Below, one piece after another: positions 56,811 to 64,000 of a stretch of 64,000 bases of DNA. Within the stretch, counting starts at the first letter, position 1. Every line of letters starts with the position of its first letter. The notes beneath the pieces are model-generated. The model made no database searches. It saw only the letters and a list, made by a program, of their open reading frames with translations, and had not been told where the DNA came from. Source of the stretch: Kribbella rubisoli (GTDB lineage Bacteria; Actinomycetota; Actinomycetes; Propionibacteriales; Kribbellaceae); the NCBI RefSeq assembly GCF_004217145.1, contig NZ_SHKR01000012.1:372001-436000 (forward strand), written 5' to 3'. Made by a program: the position numbers and the translations under genes.

Positions 56811-57605
56811 ATGTCCGATGTCCAGGGCCGGCCGCCGAGCTCGATGAGCACGAACCGTCGGTACGGGATTGCCATCTCGGTCGCCCTCATCCTCGGTGGC
56901 GCGTACTGGGCGCTCACCGGACTGACCGAGGGCACCAAGAACAGCCAGGAGAGCTACACGGTCCAGGGCGACTCGCTGCTCGTCAAGGGCGGTGCGGCGG
57001 AGGTCGAAGTACGGCCCGGGGACGGGACCGAGGTGAAGATCGATCGGCAGTTCGAGCGGAACGTGTTCGGCTCGGACCCGAAGGAGAAGTTTCACGAGGA
57101 CGAGGGAAAGCTTGAGCTGAACAGCGGAGGCTGCGGGTTCCTGTCGTTCGGGTGCAAGACCAGCTACGTCCTGACGGTGCCGCGGGATCTCAAGCTCACG
57201 GTCGAGAGCAGCAGTGGAAACGTGAAGCTCTCCGGCTTCGCCGGCGGCGCCGAGGTGAAGACCAGCTCCGGCGACATCGAGGTGCACGACGTCGGCGGAC
57301 CGTTGCAGCTCGAGTCGAGCTCCGGAGATGTCGAGGCGGACGGCCTGACCGCGACGTCGGTGATCGCGCACAGCAGCTCCGGCAGCTCCTCGCTGGACTT
57401 CTCCGTCGCCCCACAATCGGTCGAGGCGAAGTCGAGCTCGGGTGACGTCTCGATCCGGATCCCGTCCGGCGTCGAGTCCTACAAGGTCGACACCAAGACG
57501 TCCTCCGGCGACGAGTCGGCCAACGTGAAGATCGACCCGAACGCGACCCGCACCATCCAGGCCAAGACCTCCTCCGGCGACGTCACCATCGAGTACAACC
57601 ACTGA
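56811..57605 (+). CDS. DUF4097 family membrane-anchored beta-repeat protein
   Basis: A 264-residue protein: transmembrane helix near 20-40, then a DUF4097 beta-helix-like repeat with the recurring motif SSSGDV or TSSGDI seen about seven times (for example KTSSGDIEVHDVGG, LESSSGDVEADG, KSSSGDVSIRIP). A short Cys pair (CGFLSFGC) is near 105. The family is common in actinobacterial and firmicute envelopes and its role is unknown. ATG 56811 has GGGAG upstream. Confidence 0.85.
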   Translation: MSDVQGRPPSSMSTNRRYGIAISVALILGGAYWALTGLTEGTKNSQESYTVQGDSLLVKGGAAEVEVRPGDGTEVKIDRQFERNVFGSDPKEKFHEDEGKLELNSGGCGFLSFGCKTSYVLTVPRDLKLTVESSSGNVKLSGFAGGAEVKTSSGDIEVHDVGGPLQLESSSGDVEADGLTATSVIAHSSSGSSSLDFSVAPQSVEAKSSSGDVSIRIPSGVESYKVDTKTSSGDESANVKIDPNATRTIQAKTSSGDVTIEYNH

Positions 57606-57619
57606 CCACGGGGAGTGAG

Positions 57620-57653
57620 GGCCGGGGCCGGAAGCGTGATGACGGCCCCGGTC
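57620..57653 (+). terminator. Candidate terminator after the DUF4097 gene
   Basis: The inverted repeat ccggggcc/ggccccgg, extended by one G-U and one G-C pair to 10 bp, encloses a 14-base loop 15 bp after the stop. There is no T tract. Confidence 0.5.
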
Positions 57654-57657
57654 TGAG

Positions 57658-57663
57658 TAGGCT
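57658..57663 (+). promoter_or_regulatory. -10 element of a leaderless HAD gene
   Basis: TAGGCT ends 7 bp before the ATG at 57671, so the transcript would start at the start codon. Confidence 0.5.
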
Positions 57664-57670
57664 TGCGGGC

Positions 57671-58342
57671 ATGGTTGAGGTGCAGGTGGTGCTGCGTGGT
57701 CTGTTGGTGGACTGGGGCGGCGTACTCACCTCAGGGCTCGAAGGCGCGCTGCGGCGCTGGGCCGAAGTGGACGATTTCGACTTCGACTCCTACCTCGAAG
57801 CAGTGCTCAAATGGCTGCCTTCGCGGTCGCCCGAGGAGGCCGCGGCCGAAGCCGAGCTGAACCCGGTGCACGCGCTCGAGCGCGGCCAGATCGCCGTACC
57901 CGACTTCGAGCGGAAGCTCGCCTCGATGCTCGTCCGCCGCGACGGTACGCCGGTGCCGGCCGACGGCCTGATCGAGCGGATGTTCGCGCACTTCGAGCAC
58001 CAGCCCGCGATGTCCGCGCTGGTCCGCCGCGCGAACGAGCGCGGGATCAAGACCGCCCTGCTGTCGAACTCGTGGGGCAACACCTACCCGCGCGACACGT
58101 GGGACGGGATGTTCGACGACATCGTCATCTCCGGCGAGGTCGGACTGCGCAAGCCCGAGCCGGAGATCTTCCTGCTCGCCGCCCGCCGGCTGAACCTGGA
58201 GCCGCCGGAGTGCGTCTTCATCGACGACCTGCAACTCAACGTCGACGGCGCCCGCGCGGTCGGCATGACCGCGATTCTTCACACCGAGTACGACGAGACC
58301 CGGCGAGCGCTGGAAACCCTGTTCGGAGCCGACCTGACGTGA
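57671..58342 (+). CDS. HAD superfamily hydrolase
   Basis: A 223-residue HAD-IA type phosphatase-like protein. Motif I is LLVDWGGVLTS (Asp14, with Gly at the second Asp position), motif II LLSNSW, motif III GLRKPEPEIF (Lys) and motif IV VFIDDLQLN. The Gly in motif I is typical of the group close to epoxide-hydrolase-like HADs, in which the general acid differs. Its substrate is unknown. The stop overlaps the next start (GTGA). Confidence 0.85.
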   Translation: MVEVQVVLRGLLVDWGGVLTSGLEGALRRWAEVDDFDFDSYLEAVLKWLPSRSPEEAAAEAELNPVHALERGQIAVPDFERKLASMLVRRDGTPVPADGLIERMFAHFEHQPAMSALVRRANERGIKTALLSNSWGNTYPRDTWDGMFDDIVISGEVGLRKPEPEIFLLAARRLNLEPPECVFIDDLQLNVDGARAVGMTAILHTEYDETRRALETLFGADLT

Positions 58343-59568
58343 CCGTGACCACCCCTCCCTCCTCCCCAGCCCGTCCGGCCAGCCGTCGCGTCATCCTCGC
58401 GATCGTCGGCTGCGCCGTACTCGTCGCGCTCGGCGCCTGGGTCGGCAGCCTGTTCGGCGGCATGATCGACCTGCGCGTCTACCGGATGGGCGGCTCGGTG
58501 CTGCTGCACGGCAAGTCGCTGTACGACGCGCAGCTGGCCGGCTCCGGCCTGCCGTTCACCTACCCGCCGTTCGCCGCGATCGCGATGGTCCCGCTGGCCG
58601 CCGTGCCGTGGGGTGTCGCGCTGGTGACGTGGACGACGATCTCGGTGCTCTGCATCACGGCGCTGTGGCGGACCAGCCTGCCGAAGACGTTCTGGTCGTT
58701 CATCAGCCAGCGCAAGCGCACCGCGACGCTGGTCGCGCTCACCGTCTTGTCGCTGCTGCTCGAGCCGGTCTGGCAGACGATCCAGTTCGGCCAGATCAAC
58801 CTGTTGCTGACGGCAATGATCCTGCTGGATCTGGTCCGGCCGAACGACACGCGGCTGCGGGGCTTCTGGGTCGGCGTGACGATCGGCATCAAGCTGACTC
58901 CGCTGCCGTTCCTCGCGCTGCTCGTGGTGACCAAGCAGTGGCGCGCGCTGCGCAACGCCGTACTGGGGCTGCTGGCGACGATGGCGATCGGGTTCGCGAT
59001 CGTGCCGCACCAGTCGTGGCGGTACTGGACCGACGTGATCCTCGACGCGAACCGGGTCGGCGGGATCGCGTACACCGGCAACCAGTCGTTCAACGGCTTC
59101 CTGCACCGCATCGGCAACGACGCGAGCTGGGTCCAGCCCACGTGGTTCGTGGTCTCGGTTGTCTTCGGGGTGCTCGTGCTCTGGCTGGCCCGGCGCTACT
59201 GGCTGGCCGACGAGCGCGTCACCGCGATCTCGGTGATGGCGCTGGCAGTCCTGTACGCGTCGCCGATCTCGTGGAGCCACCACTGGGTCTGGATCATCCC
59301 GCTCGGCGTCAGCCTGATCCGCGGCATCAACCGCGTCTGGGGCCTCAACCCCGCCGTGATCACCGGCGTCCTGTTCTACGGCCTGTTCGTACTGCGGTCG
59401 ATCTGGTGGGTCCCGTACCGCGACGACCGCGAGCTCAGCTGGACCTTCTGGCAGTCGATCCCGGGCAACTCGCACCTGATCGTCGGCATGATCGCGTTCA
59501 TCCTGCTCGCCGTGACCAGCCGCAGCCTGCCTAAGCCGTCAGCTCCCGCAACGTCCGAGTCAGCCTGA
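58339..59568 (+). CDS. GT87 family polyprenyl-phosphate mannosyltransferase-like protein
   Basis: A 409-residue membrane protein with about ten hydrophobic helices, of the GT87/DUF2029 type, which adds mannose from polyprenyl-phosphate-mannose to envelope glycolipids. The first extracytoplasmic loop has DLRVYRMGG (catalytic-type Asp), then LPFTYPPFAAI and later FGQINLLLTAMILLD, QSFNGFLHRI and SWSHHWVWIIPL, all family marks. GTG 58339 overlaps the HAD stop; GTG 58345 is possible. The 3' end overlaps the convergent gene by 38 bp. Confidence 0.85.
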   Translation: MTVTTPPSSPARPASRRVILAIVGCAVLVALGAWVGSLFGGMIDLRVYRMGGSVLLHGKSLYDAQLAGSGLPFTYPPFAAIAMVPLAAVPWGVALVTWTTISVLCITALWRTSLPKTFWSFISQRKRTATLVALTVLSLLLEPVWQTIQFGQINLLLTAMILLDLVRPNDTRLRGFWVGVTIGIKLTPLPFLALLVVTKQWRALRNAVLGLLATMAIGFAIVPHQSWRYWTDVILDANRVGGIAYTGNQSFNGFLHRIGNDASWVQPTWFVVSVVFGVLVLWLARRYWLADERVTAISVMALAVLYASPISWSHHWVWIIPLGVSLIRGINRVWGLNPAVITGVLFYGLFVLRSIWWVPYRDDRELSWTFWQSIPGNSHLIVGMIAFILLAVTSRSLPKPSAPATSESA

Positions 59569-60274
59569 CCGCCAGTTCGGCGTCGACCTCAGCGAGCTCG
59601 GCCAGCAGTACGTCGACACTCGCGCTCAAGGCTCGCTGCAACTCGGCCGTCTCGAGCGATCGCACCAGCGTCGGCTCGACCGCCGAAGTGGTAGCTGCAG
59701 GCAACAAATGCAGCCCGCGACCCTGGGAATGCTCTACGCCGTGGCGCAGGCACATCAGCATCAGCACATGATCGCGTACGCCGCTGATCATGTACTCGGC
59801 CTGCCACGCCTTGCCGCGGGCGATGCTCGAGCGCGCATGCAATGCGTACAGCCAGCCCATGCCGATCAGGTCGACCGGGTTCGGCGTACTGCGGGACGGC
59901 TGCTCAACGGCTGAACCGAAGAGCAGTTGAAACGTAGGGCCCAAGGCTCCGAATGCTTCGCGAGGGGCGAAGGCGATGTCCACCTGGAGCGTGGAGTCGA
60001 GCAGGAACACCCGGTAGATGGTCGGGCCTGACCACATGTCTGTGTGGTGGATGGCCCCGTGCTCGGCGTACATGATCGAGGTCCAGTCGGCGACCGTGCT
60101 GGACTGGTCCGCGTCGGCAGAGAGGCCGAAGGCCAGGTCGATGTCCGACCACTCGTCCTCGGCGCCGACTGCGGCGGATCCGGTCAGCGCGGCGCCGGTG
60201 ATACGCGCATCCGCTTGGGCCTGCGCCAGCAAAGCATCGCGCAGGGCCGAGCGGTCGGCGGGCGTGTACCTCAC
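59531..60274 (-). CDS. Nucleotidyltransferase-fold protein
   Basis: A 247-residue protein with a nucleotidyltransferase core: GSAAVGAEDEWSDIDLAF, that is Gly32-Ser33 and the metal-binding Asp44 and Asp46. A third acidic residue is in LQVDIAFAP. The C-terminal part is helical (AWQAEYMISGVRDHVLMLMCLRHG), as in kanamycin-nucleotidyltransferase-like or minimal toxin-antitoxin enzymes; no partner toxin gene is evident. GTG 60274 overlaps the membrane-protein gene by 4 bp. Confidence 0.8.
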   Translation of the reverse strand: MRYTPADRSALRDALLAQAQADARITGAALTGSAAVGAEDEWSDIDLAFGLSADADQSSTVADWTSIMYAEHGAIHHTDMWSGPTIYRVFLLDSTLQVDIAFAPREAFGALGPTFQLLFGSAVEQPSRSTPNPVDLIGMGWLYALHARSSIARGKAWQAEYMISGVRDHVLMLMCLRHGVEHSQGRGLHLLPAATTSAVEPTLVRSLETAELQRALSASVDVLLAELAEVDAELAVRLTRTLRELTA

Positions 60275-61590
60275 GAGGAGAACAGGAGGAGTAGGCCGGC
60301 GCAGGTGTAGCCGACCATGACGACGAGCAGCGGGATCTGGCCGGCCAGGGCCTTCGCGCGCGGGAACAACGCGACCGCGCGGTCATGGGCCGAGATGACG
60401 CCGAGCAGGTGTCCGCAGACCACCGCGAGGACCTGGGTGACCGCGATCGCCGTGCTGTGGTTGGTGATGCCGGTGTTCACGGCGAGGAGGCCGGTGCCGA
60501 AGATGTTCGCGCCGTTGCTGAGCGGGTCGCTCAGATAGATCAGCGTCCGCTGCCCTTCCAGGATGAACAGGGTCAGGTAGTGCGCGACGACGTACCCGAG
60601 GGCGATCGGTACGACGGAGTGCGCGAACAGGCCCGGTAGCGACGTCCGCGAACTGTCGGACAGCCGGCCCGCGAGGACGGTGGCGCCGGAGTACGTGCCG
60701 AGGACGACCAGGATGAACACGATCAGCGCGCCCGTCCCGAGCCACGTCATCGAGATGTCCTGGTTCTGCGCCCAGCCGATCCAGGTCGACGAGTTCGAGA
60801 ATCCGTCGTACGCCGTGGAGCCGAGCAGGGCCGCGACCATGCCGACGAGGCCCGGCTGCGGCTTCAACCCGTCGAGGTTCTCCAGCGGACGCCGTACGAC
60901 GAGGGCGCCGTCGTCGCGGCGACCCCACGGGGACAACCGCGACATCAGCGTGGCGTAGACCTCGAACGGGTCGCCCTGCGAGAACCAGCGGTCGCCGAAG
61001 AGGATCGCCCCGAACATCGTGATCACGACGTACAGCGCGATCCAGGCCTGCAGCACCGGGATCGTCGCGCGGTCCGGTGCGACCAGCTCGAGCCAGGTGA
61101 ACGCGAAGATGCCGAGCGCGGCCGGCCACAGACCTGCCCACGCGGGGAGCTCGAGCAGGCCCTTCGACGGCGGTTGGCGAAGGGCTTTCGAGAGGAGGAG
61201 GTGGAGCGTGCGCAGCGGGTTCAGCGTCCGCCAGACCGGGCCGAGCACGATCGAGATCGGCACCAGCCCGACCCAGACCAGGATGTAGATGAAGCCGAAG
61301 ATCGGGTTCGTCAGCCGGTCCACGCCGAACATCAGCGACACCATCGCGTACAGGAAGATCGCCAGCCCGACCACGCGGACGATCCACCGGAACCAGCCGG
61401 CGTCGAGCGTCCGGGTGATTGCAGCAGGCAACGGCTTCCCGGACGCATTCCCGCGGTACTTCGGACTGCGCCACGCCAGCCCGAGCACGACGAACGAGAG
61501 CGTCACGGCGACCGCGGCGCCACCCACCGCCAACCCGAACGGAACCGGCAGGTCCTGACGACCACCGATCCCGTGAAGGGGAATCATCAC
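60271..61590 (-). CDS. Conserved multi-pass membrane protein (database name fenitrothion hydrolase-like)
   Basis: A 439-residue integral membrane protein with about ten to twelve helices. The patterns WRSPKYRGNASGKPLP, NPIFGFIYILVWVGLVPIS, VWRTLNPLRTLHLLL and TAYDGFSNSSTWI mark a conserved actinobacterial family that databases sometimes label fenitrothion hydrolase, a name without mechanistic support here. His residues occur in several helices. It is co-translated with the cupredoxin-like lipoprotein (4 bp overlap), suggesting joint action at the membrane, for example in metal or electron handling. Function unproven. Confidence 0.72.
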   Translation of the reverse strand: MMIPLHGIGGRQDLPVPFGLAVGGAAVAVTLSFVVLGLAWRSPKYRGNASGKPLPAAITRTLDAGWFRWIVRVVGLAIFLYAMVSLMFGVDRLTNPIFGFIYILVWVGLVPISIVLGPVWRTLNPLRTLHLLLSKALRQPPSKGLLELPAWAGLWPAALGIFAFTWLELVAPDRATIPVLQAWIALYVVITMFGAILFGDRWFSQGDPFEVYATLMSRLSPWGRRDDGALVVRRPLENLDGLKPQPGLVGMVAALLGSTAYDGFSNSSTWIGWAQNQDISMTWLGTGALIVFILVVLGTYSGATVLAGRLSDSSRTSLPGLFAHSVVPIALGYVVAHYLTLFILEGQRTLIYLSDPLSNGANIFGTGLLAVNTGITNHSTAIAVTQVLAVVCGHLLGVISAHDRAVALFPRAKALAGQIPLLVVMVGYTCAGLLLLFSS

Positions 61591-62075
61591 GAGACGACGA
61601 GCTTGGCGACCAATTTGCCGCTCTTGTGGGTCTCGATCTCGAAGGTGCCCTTCATGTTCGCGGTGAACTTGACCGAGGCGGGCTTGCCCGGGGTGAGTTC
61701 GAGCTCCTTGTCGTACCCGTGGATGTGCAGCTCCTCGTCGGCGTCGCTGATCACCTTGACCAGGACGGTCTGGCCGGCCTTCGCCTTGATCGTCGCGCCG
61801 CTCGGGTTGACCTTGCCGTTGGCAACGGTGACGTCGATGGTCACGTCGGCCTGCTCACCGGACGGGTCCGCGGTGTTCGACGGGGAGCTGGTGTTCGGCG
61901 AGCCCGGGGTCGGGGTATTGGTCGGGAGACTCGACGTCGGCGTACTGGCCGGGGCGCTCGGTGACGGGGTGCTCGAGCCGCTGTCGGAGTCGCCTCCACC
62001 GCAGCCGGCCAGGACCAGCATGCCGAGGGTGGGCAGGAGAGCGGTGGCGGCACCGCGGGTGAGCGTCGAACGCAT
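61587..62075 (-). CDS. Cupredoxin-like lipoprotein
   Basis: A 162-residue lipoprotein with lipobox VLAGC (Cys25), a Ser/Thr/Pro-rich spacer (28-72) and a cupredoxin-like beta domain (75-162) resembling that of EfeO. Possible metal ligands are His117 and His119 (ELHIHGY), Met141 and His150; the usual ligand Cys of blue copper proteins is missing. It may bind copper or another metal at the cell surface. It is first in a unit with the membrane protein and the nucleotidyltransferase. Confidence 0.78.
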   Translation of the reverse strand: MRSTLTRGAATALLPTLGMLVLAGCGGGDSDSGSSTPSPSAPASTPTSSLPTNTPTPGSPNTSSPSNTADPSGEQADVTIDVTVANGKVNPSGATIKAKAGQTVLVKVISDADEELHIHGYDKELELTPGKPASVKFTANMKGTFEIETHKSGKLVAKLVVS

Positions 62076-62182
62076 CGGTCCAGAAGCCTTTCGAGGGGTG
62101 GTGAACTTCTCAGGGTGCGGGACACACCCTCTTGCCTGACGAACACGGATAGCTCAGTGTTCCCGTACAAGCAGTGTCGCAG

Positions 62183-62204
62183 CCCACTGTCGGCCCACTG
62201 TCGG
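62183..62204. repeat. Two exact adjacent 11 bp direct repeats
   Basis: cccactgtcgg occurs at 62183-62193 and again at 62194-62204. They lie just upstream of a TAGGGT hexamer (62215-62220) that could be the -10 of the downstream acyltransferase gene, so they may be a regulator site overlapping the -35 region. Confidence 0.65.
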
Positions 62205-62253
62205 CGGTGGCCGCTAGGGTGAAACAACCCGTAGAGAGAGGAAGGTGACCCGG

Positions 62254-63711
62254 ATGCCTGACCGGCTGACGTCGCTCGATCTCACCTTCCTGAAGGCAGA
62301 GTCGCCGGCGACCCCGATGCATGTCGGGACGGTCGATATCTTCGAGCCGCCGGTGCACGGCGACGAGGGATTCGACTACGAGAGCCTGGTCGCGCTGATC
62401 CGGGACCGGATCGCGTTCGTGCCGCGGTACCGGCAGCGGGTGCAGCAGGTGCCCGGCCGGTTCGCAGGCCCGGTCTGGGTGGACGACGAAGAGTTCGACA
62501 TCACCTTCCACGTCCGGCGCTCTGCCCTGCCGCGGCCCGGGACCCACGCGCAGCTGCTCGAGCTGGTCGCCCGGATCATGTCCCGCCGGCTCGACCGTGC
62601 CCGCCCGCTCTGGGAGATGTACCTGGTCGAGGGCCTCCAAGGGGACCGGTTCGCGATCATCTCGAAGTCCCACCAGGCGCTTGTCGACGGCAACAGCACG
62701 GTCGACATCGGCCAGGTCGTCCTGGACTCGACCGCGCACCCGCGCGATACGCCGACCGACACCTGGCAGCCGGAGCACCCGCCGTCCGCGGTCGAGCTGC
62801 TCGCCGGTGTGTTCTTCGATGCGACCAAGCATCCGACCGCGGTCCTGGAGCTTGCCCGCGCCGAGATGGCCAGCCTGACCGGCTCCACCTCGGTCCGCGA
62901 GGTGCTCGGTGACGTGGTCGGCTCGCTGGTCGCGCAGCGGCATGCGCAGGAGAGCTCACTGCATGTGAAGACGTCCGGCCAGCGCCGGTTCACGACCGTG
63001 CAGACCGATCTGGAGGACTACCGGACCGTCCGCGCCGCGCACGGCGGCACGGTCAACGACGTGATCCTCGCCGTGGTCGCCGGTGCGTTCCGGGCCTGGA
63101 TGATGACCCGCGGTGAGGGCGTCGGCCCGACCCGGAGCGTGCGTGCGGTGATCCCGGTCAGCATCCGCGACGACGAGGACGAGGAGCCGACCTCGCTCGG
63201 CTCCCGCGTGATCGCCTCGACCGTGAACCTCCCGGTCGGCGAGAACTCCCCGGTCATGCGGGTGCACCAGATCTCGTACCAGACCAAGGTGCACAAGGAC
63301 ACCGGTCGCGCCGTCAGCGCCCGCTCGCTGGTCGGCATCGCCGGGTTCGCCCCGACCACCCTGCACGCGCTCGCCGCCCGGGTCGCGACCACCGCGGTCC
63401 GCCCGATCGACGACGTTGTGATCACCAACGTGCCGGGTCCGCAGTTCCCGCTGTATGCGCAGGGTGCGCCGATGCTCGCGTCGTACCCGGTGGTCCCGTT
63501 GATGCCGGGGCAGAGCCTGTCCGTCGGCGTCACGTCGTACGACGGGAAGGTGTACTACGGTCTGAATGCGGACCGCACCGCGATGCCGGACCTCGCTGTT
63601 TTCGCCCAATGTGTGACCGATGCGCTCGACGAACTTCTGGACACCACCAAGGGCAGCCGGAACCGGGCCTCCCGGGGCCGGAAGAAACAGACCAAGAAGG
63701 CGGGTTCATGA
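62254..63711 (+). CDS. Wax ester synthase/diacylglycerol acyltransferase-like protein
   Basis: A 485-residue protein of the WS/DGAT (WES) family, which joins acyl-CoA to alcohols or diacylglycerol. It has DLTFLKAESPATPMHVG, RPLWEMYLVEGL, the C-terminal NDVILAVVAGAFRAW and ITNVPGP. The active-site motif, usually HHxxxDG, reads His140-Gln141-Ala-Leu-Val-Asp145-Gly, so the catalytic second His is Gln. The activity may thus differ. A GTG at 62245 is an alternative start. The next gene begins in its stop (ATGA). Confidence 0.85.
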   Translation: MPDRLTSLDLTFLKAESPATPMHVGTVDIFEPPVHGDEGFDYESLVALIRDRIAFVPRYRQRVQQVPGRFAGPVWVDDEEFDITFHVRRSALPRPGTHAQLLELVARIMSRRLDRARPLWEMYLVEGLQGDRFAIISKSHQALVDGNSTVDIGQVVLDSTAHPRDTPTDTWQPEHPPSAVELLAGVFFDATKHPTAVLELARAEMASLTGSTSVREVLGDVVGSLVAQRHAQESSLHVKTSGQRRFTTVQTDLEDYRTVRAAHGGTVNDVILAVVAGAFRAWMMTRGEGVGPTRSVRAVIPVSIRDDEDEEPTSLGSRVIASTVNLPVGENSPVMRVHQISYQTKVHKDTGRAVSARSLVGIAGFAPTTLHALAARVATTAVRPIDDVVITNVPGPQFPLYAQGAPMLASYPVVPLMPGQSLSVGVTSYDGKVYYGLNADRTAMPDLAVFAQCVTDALDELLDTTKGSRNRASRGRKKQTKKAGS

Positions 63712-64000
63712 GGGTCTACATCCCATCCACGCTCCGGTTGCTGAGCGTGGCCTGCAACGCGGGGGAGATCGGGCCGGCCCCGCTGACGGCGTACGCCGTG
63801 ACGCCGGCCTTGCGCGAGTGGTACGCCGAGGGCGACGACGAGGAGCTCGAGTACGCCGCGATGGCGCAGGCGGCCCGCGCGTCGGTGGGACTGCTCTCGG
63901 AGGACGCGGGCATCGCGCGGAGACGTGTCGTGATCGCGGCCGAGGTGAGCGCCGTGCCGCCGGCGGACGGATCGGTGGAGCTCGGCGACGCCCGGCTGGA
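63708..64000 (+). CDS. DUF6912-like protein, 3' end outside the window
   Basis: The first 97 residues of a protein starting RVYIPSTLRLLSVACNAGEI, with PLTAYAVTPALREWYAEGDD and EELEYAAMAQAARASVGLL. This matches the small actinobacterial DUF6912-type family of unknown function. ATG 63708 overlaps the acyltransferase stop by 4 bp. The frame is open to the end of the window. Confidence 0.75.
   Translation, partial: MRVYIPSTLRLLSVACNAGEIGPAPLTAYAVTPALREWYAEGDDEELEYAAMAQAARASVGLLSEDAGIARRRVVIAAEVSAVPPADGSVELGDARL

Noticed and set aside
59531..60274. Nucleotidyltransferase toxin-antitoxin pair
   Set aside because: No small HEPN or DUF86-type partner gene adjoins it; the neighbours are membrane and lipoprotein genes.

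Overview
The window comes from a high-GC Gram-positive actinobacterium. The gene order ahcY ... mtrA-mtrB-lpqB-comF-hpf-(ycaQ)-secA, the GTG/ATG starts, the frequent 1-4 bp stop/start overlaps and the predicted leaderless promoters are typical of Actinomycetota. The accessory content (Tat-secreted glycosidase-like proteins, CUT1 sugar transporters without an ATPase, GH114/GH4/GH130 enzymes) suggests a soil genus such as Kribbella or a relative in the Propionibacteriales. The genus is inferred from recall of similar gene sets, not from a search.

Layout. 0-3.2 kb: 3' end of ahcY, then RDD and SpoIIM-like membrane proteins. 3.2-13.65 kb: accessory block with DUF1206 and DUF899 proteins, a TetR-controlled ABC exporter, an amidase, an ArsR-like regulator divergent from an MFS transporter, an ArsR/SRPBCC-VOC pair and a small phosphotransferase. 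13.6-18.7 kb: a tightly coupled leftward operon (membrane protein, DUF4129, DUF4350, MoxR ATPase, DUF58). 18.9-24.8 kb: the envelope-control and housekeeping string mtrA-mtrB-lpqB-comF-hpf, with two DnaA-box-like sites between lpqB and comF. 25-32 kb: ferric-reductase-like flavoprotein, secreted trypsin-like protease, YcaQ-type DNA glycosylase and secA. 32-50.3 kb: second accessory block with a secreted SGNH hydrolase, a nitronate monooxygenase-like protein, a leftward carbohydrate operon (GH114, ABC transporter, PfkB kinase, GH4), an OsmC-like protein with two flavoproteins and a shortened SARP/ATPase regulator, a GH130 enzyme with a Tat-exported partner, a kinase-like protein, an AraC regulator and a cupin. 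50.3-64 kb: VanW, Rv3235-like and LysM proteins, a conserved hypothetical protein, an excisionase-type HTH, a CpaB/CpaE-like pair, DUF4097, HAD, GT87, nucleotidyltransferase, a membrane protein coupled to a cupredoxin-like lipoprotein, a WS/DGAT-like acyltransferase and the start of a DUF6912-like gene.

How the genes work together. The conserved backbone concerns cell envelope homeostasis (MtrAB-LpqB), protein export (SecA), ribosome hibernation (HPF) and the MoxR/DUF58 chaperone-like system. Two accessory blocks interrupt it. The most coherent accessory pathway is at 34.3-40.5 kb: a secreted GH114 enzyme, sugar import, a cytosolic GH4 glycosidase and a sugar kinase, which predicts use of an alpha-1,4-galactosamine- or galactose-containing polymer. 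Its promoter region has a candidate operator and a hairpin-rich leader. No tRNA, rRNA, CRISPR array, transposase or integrase was seen.
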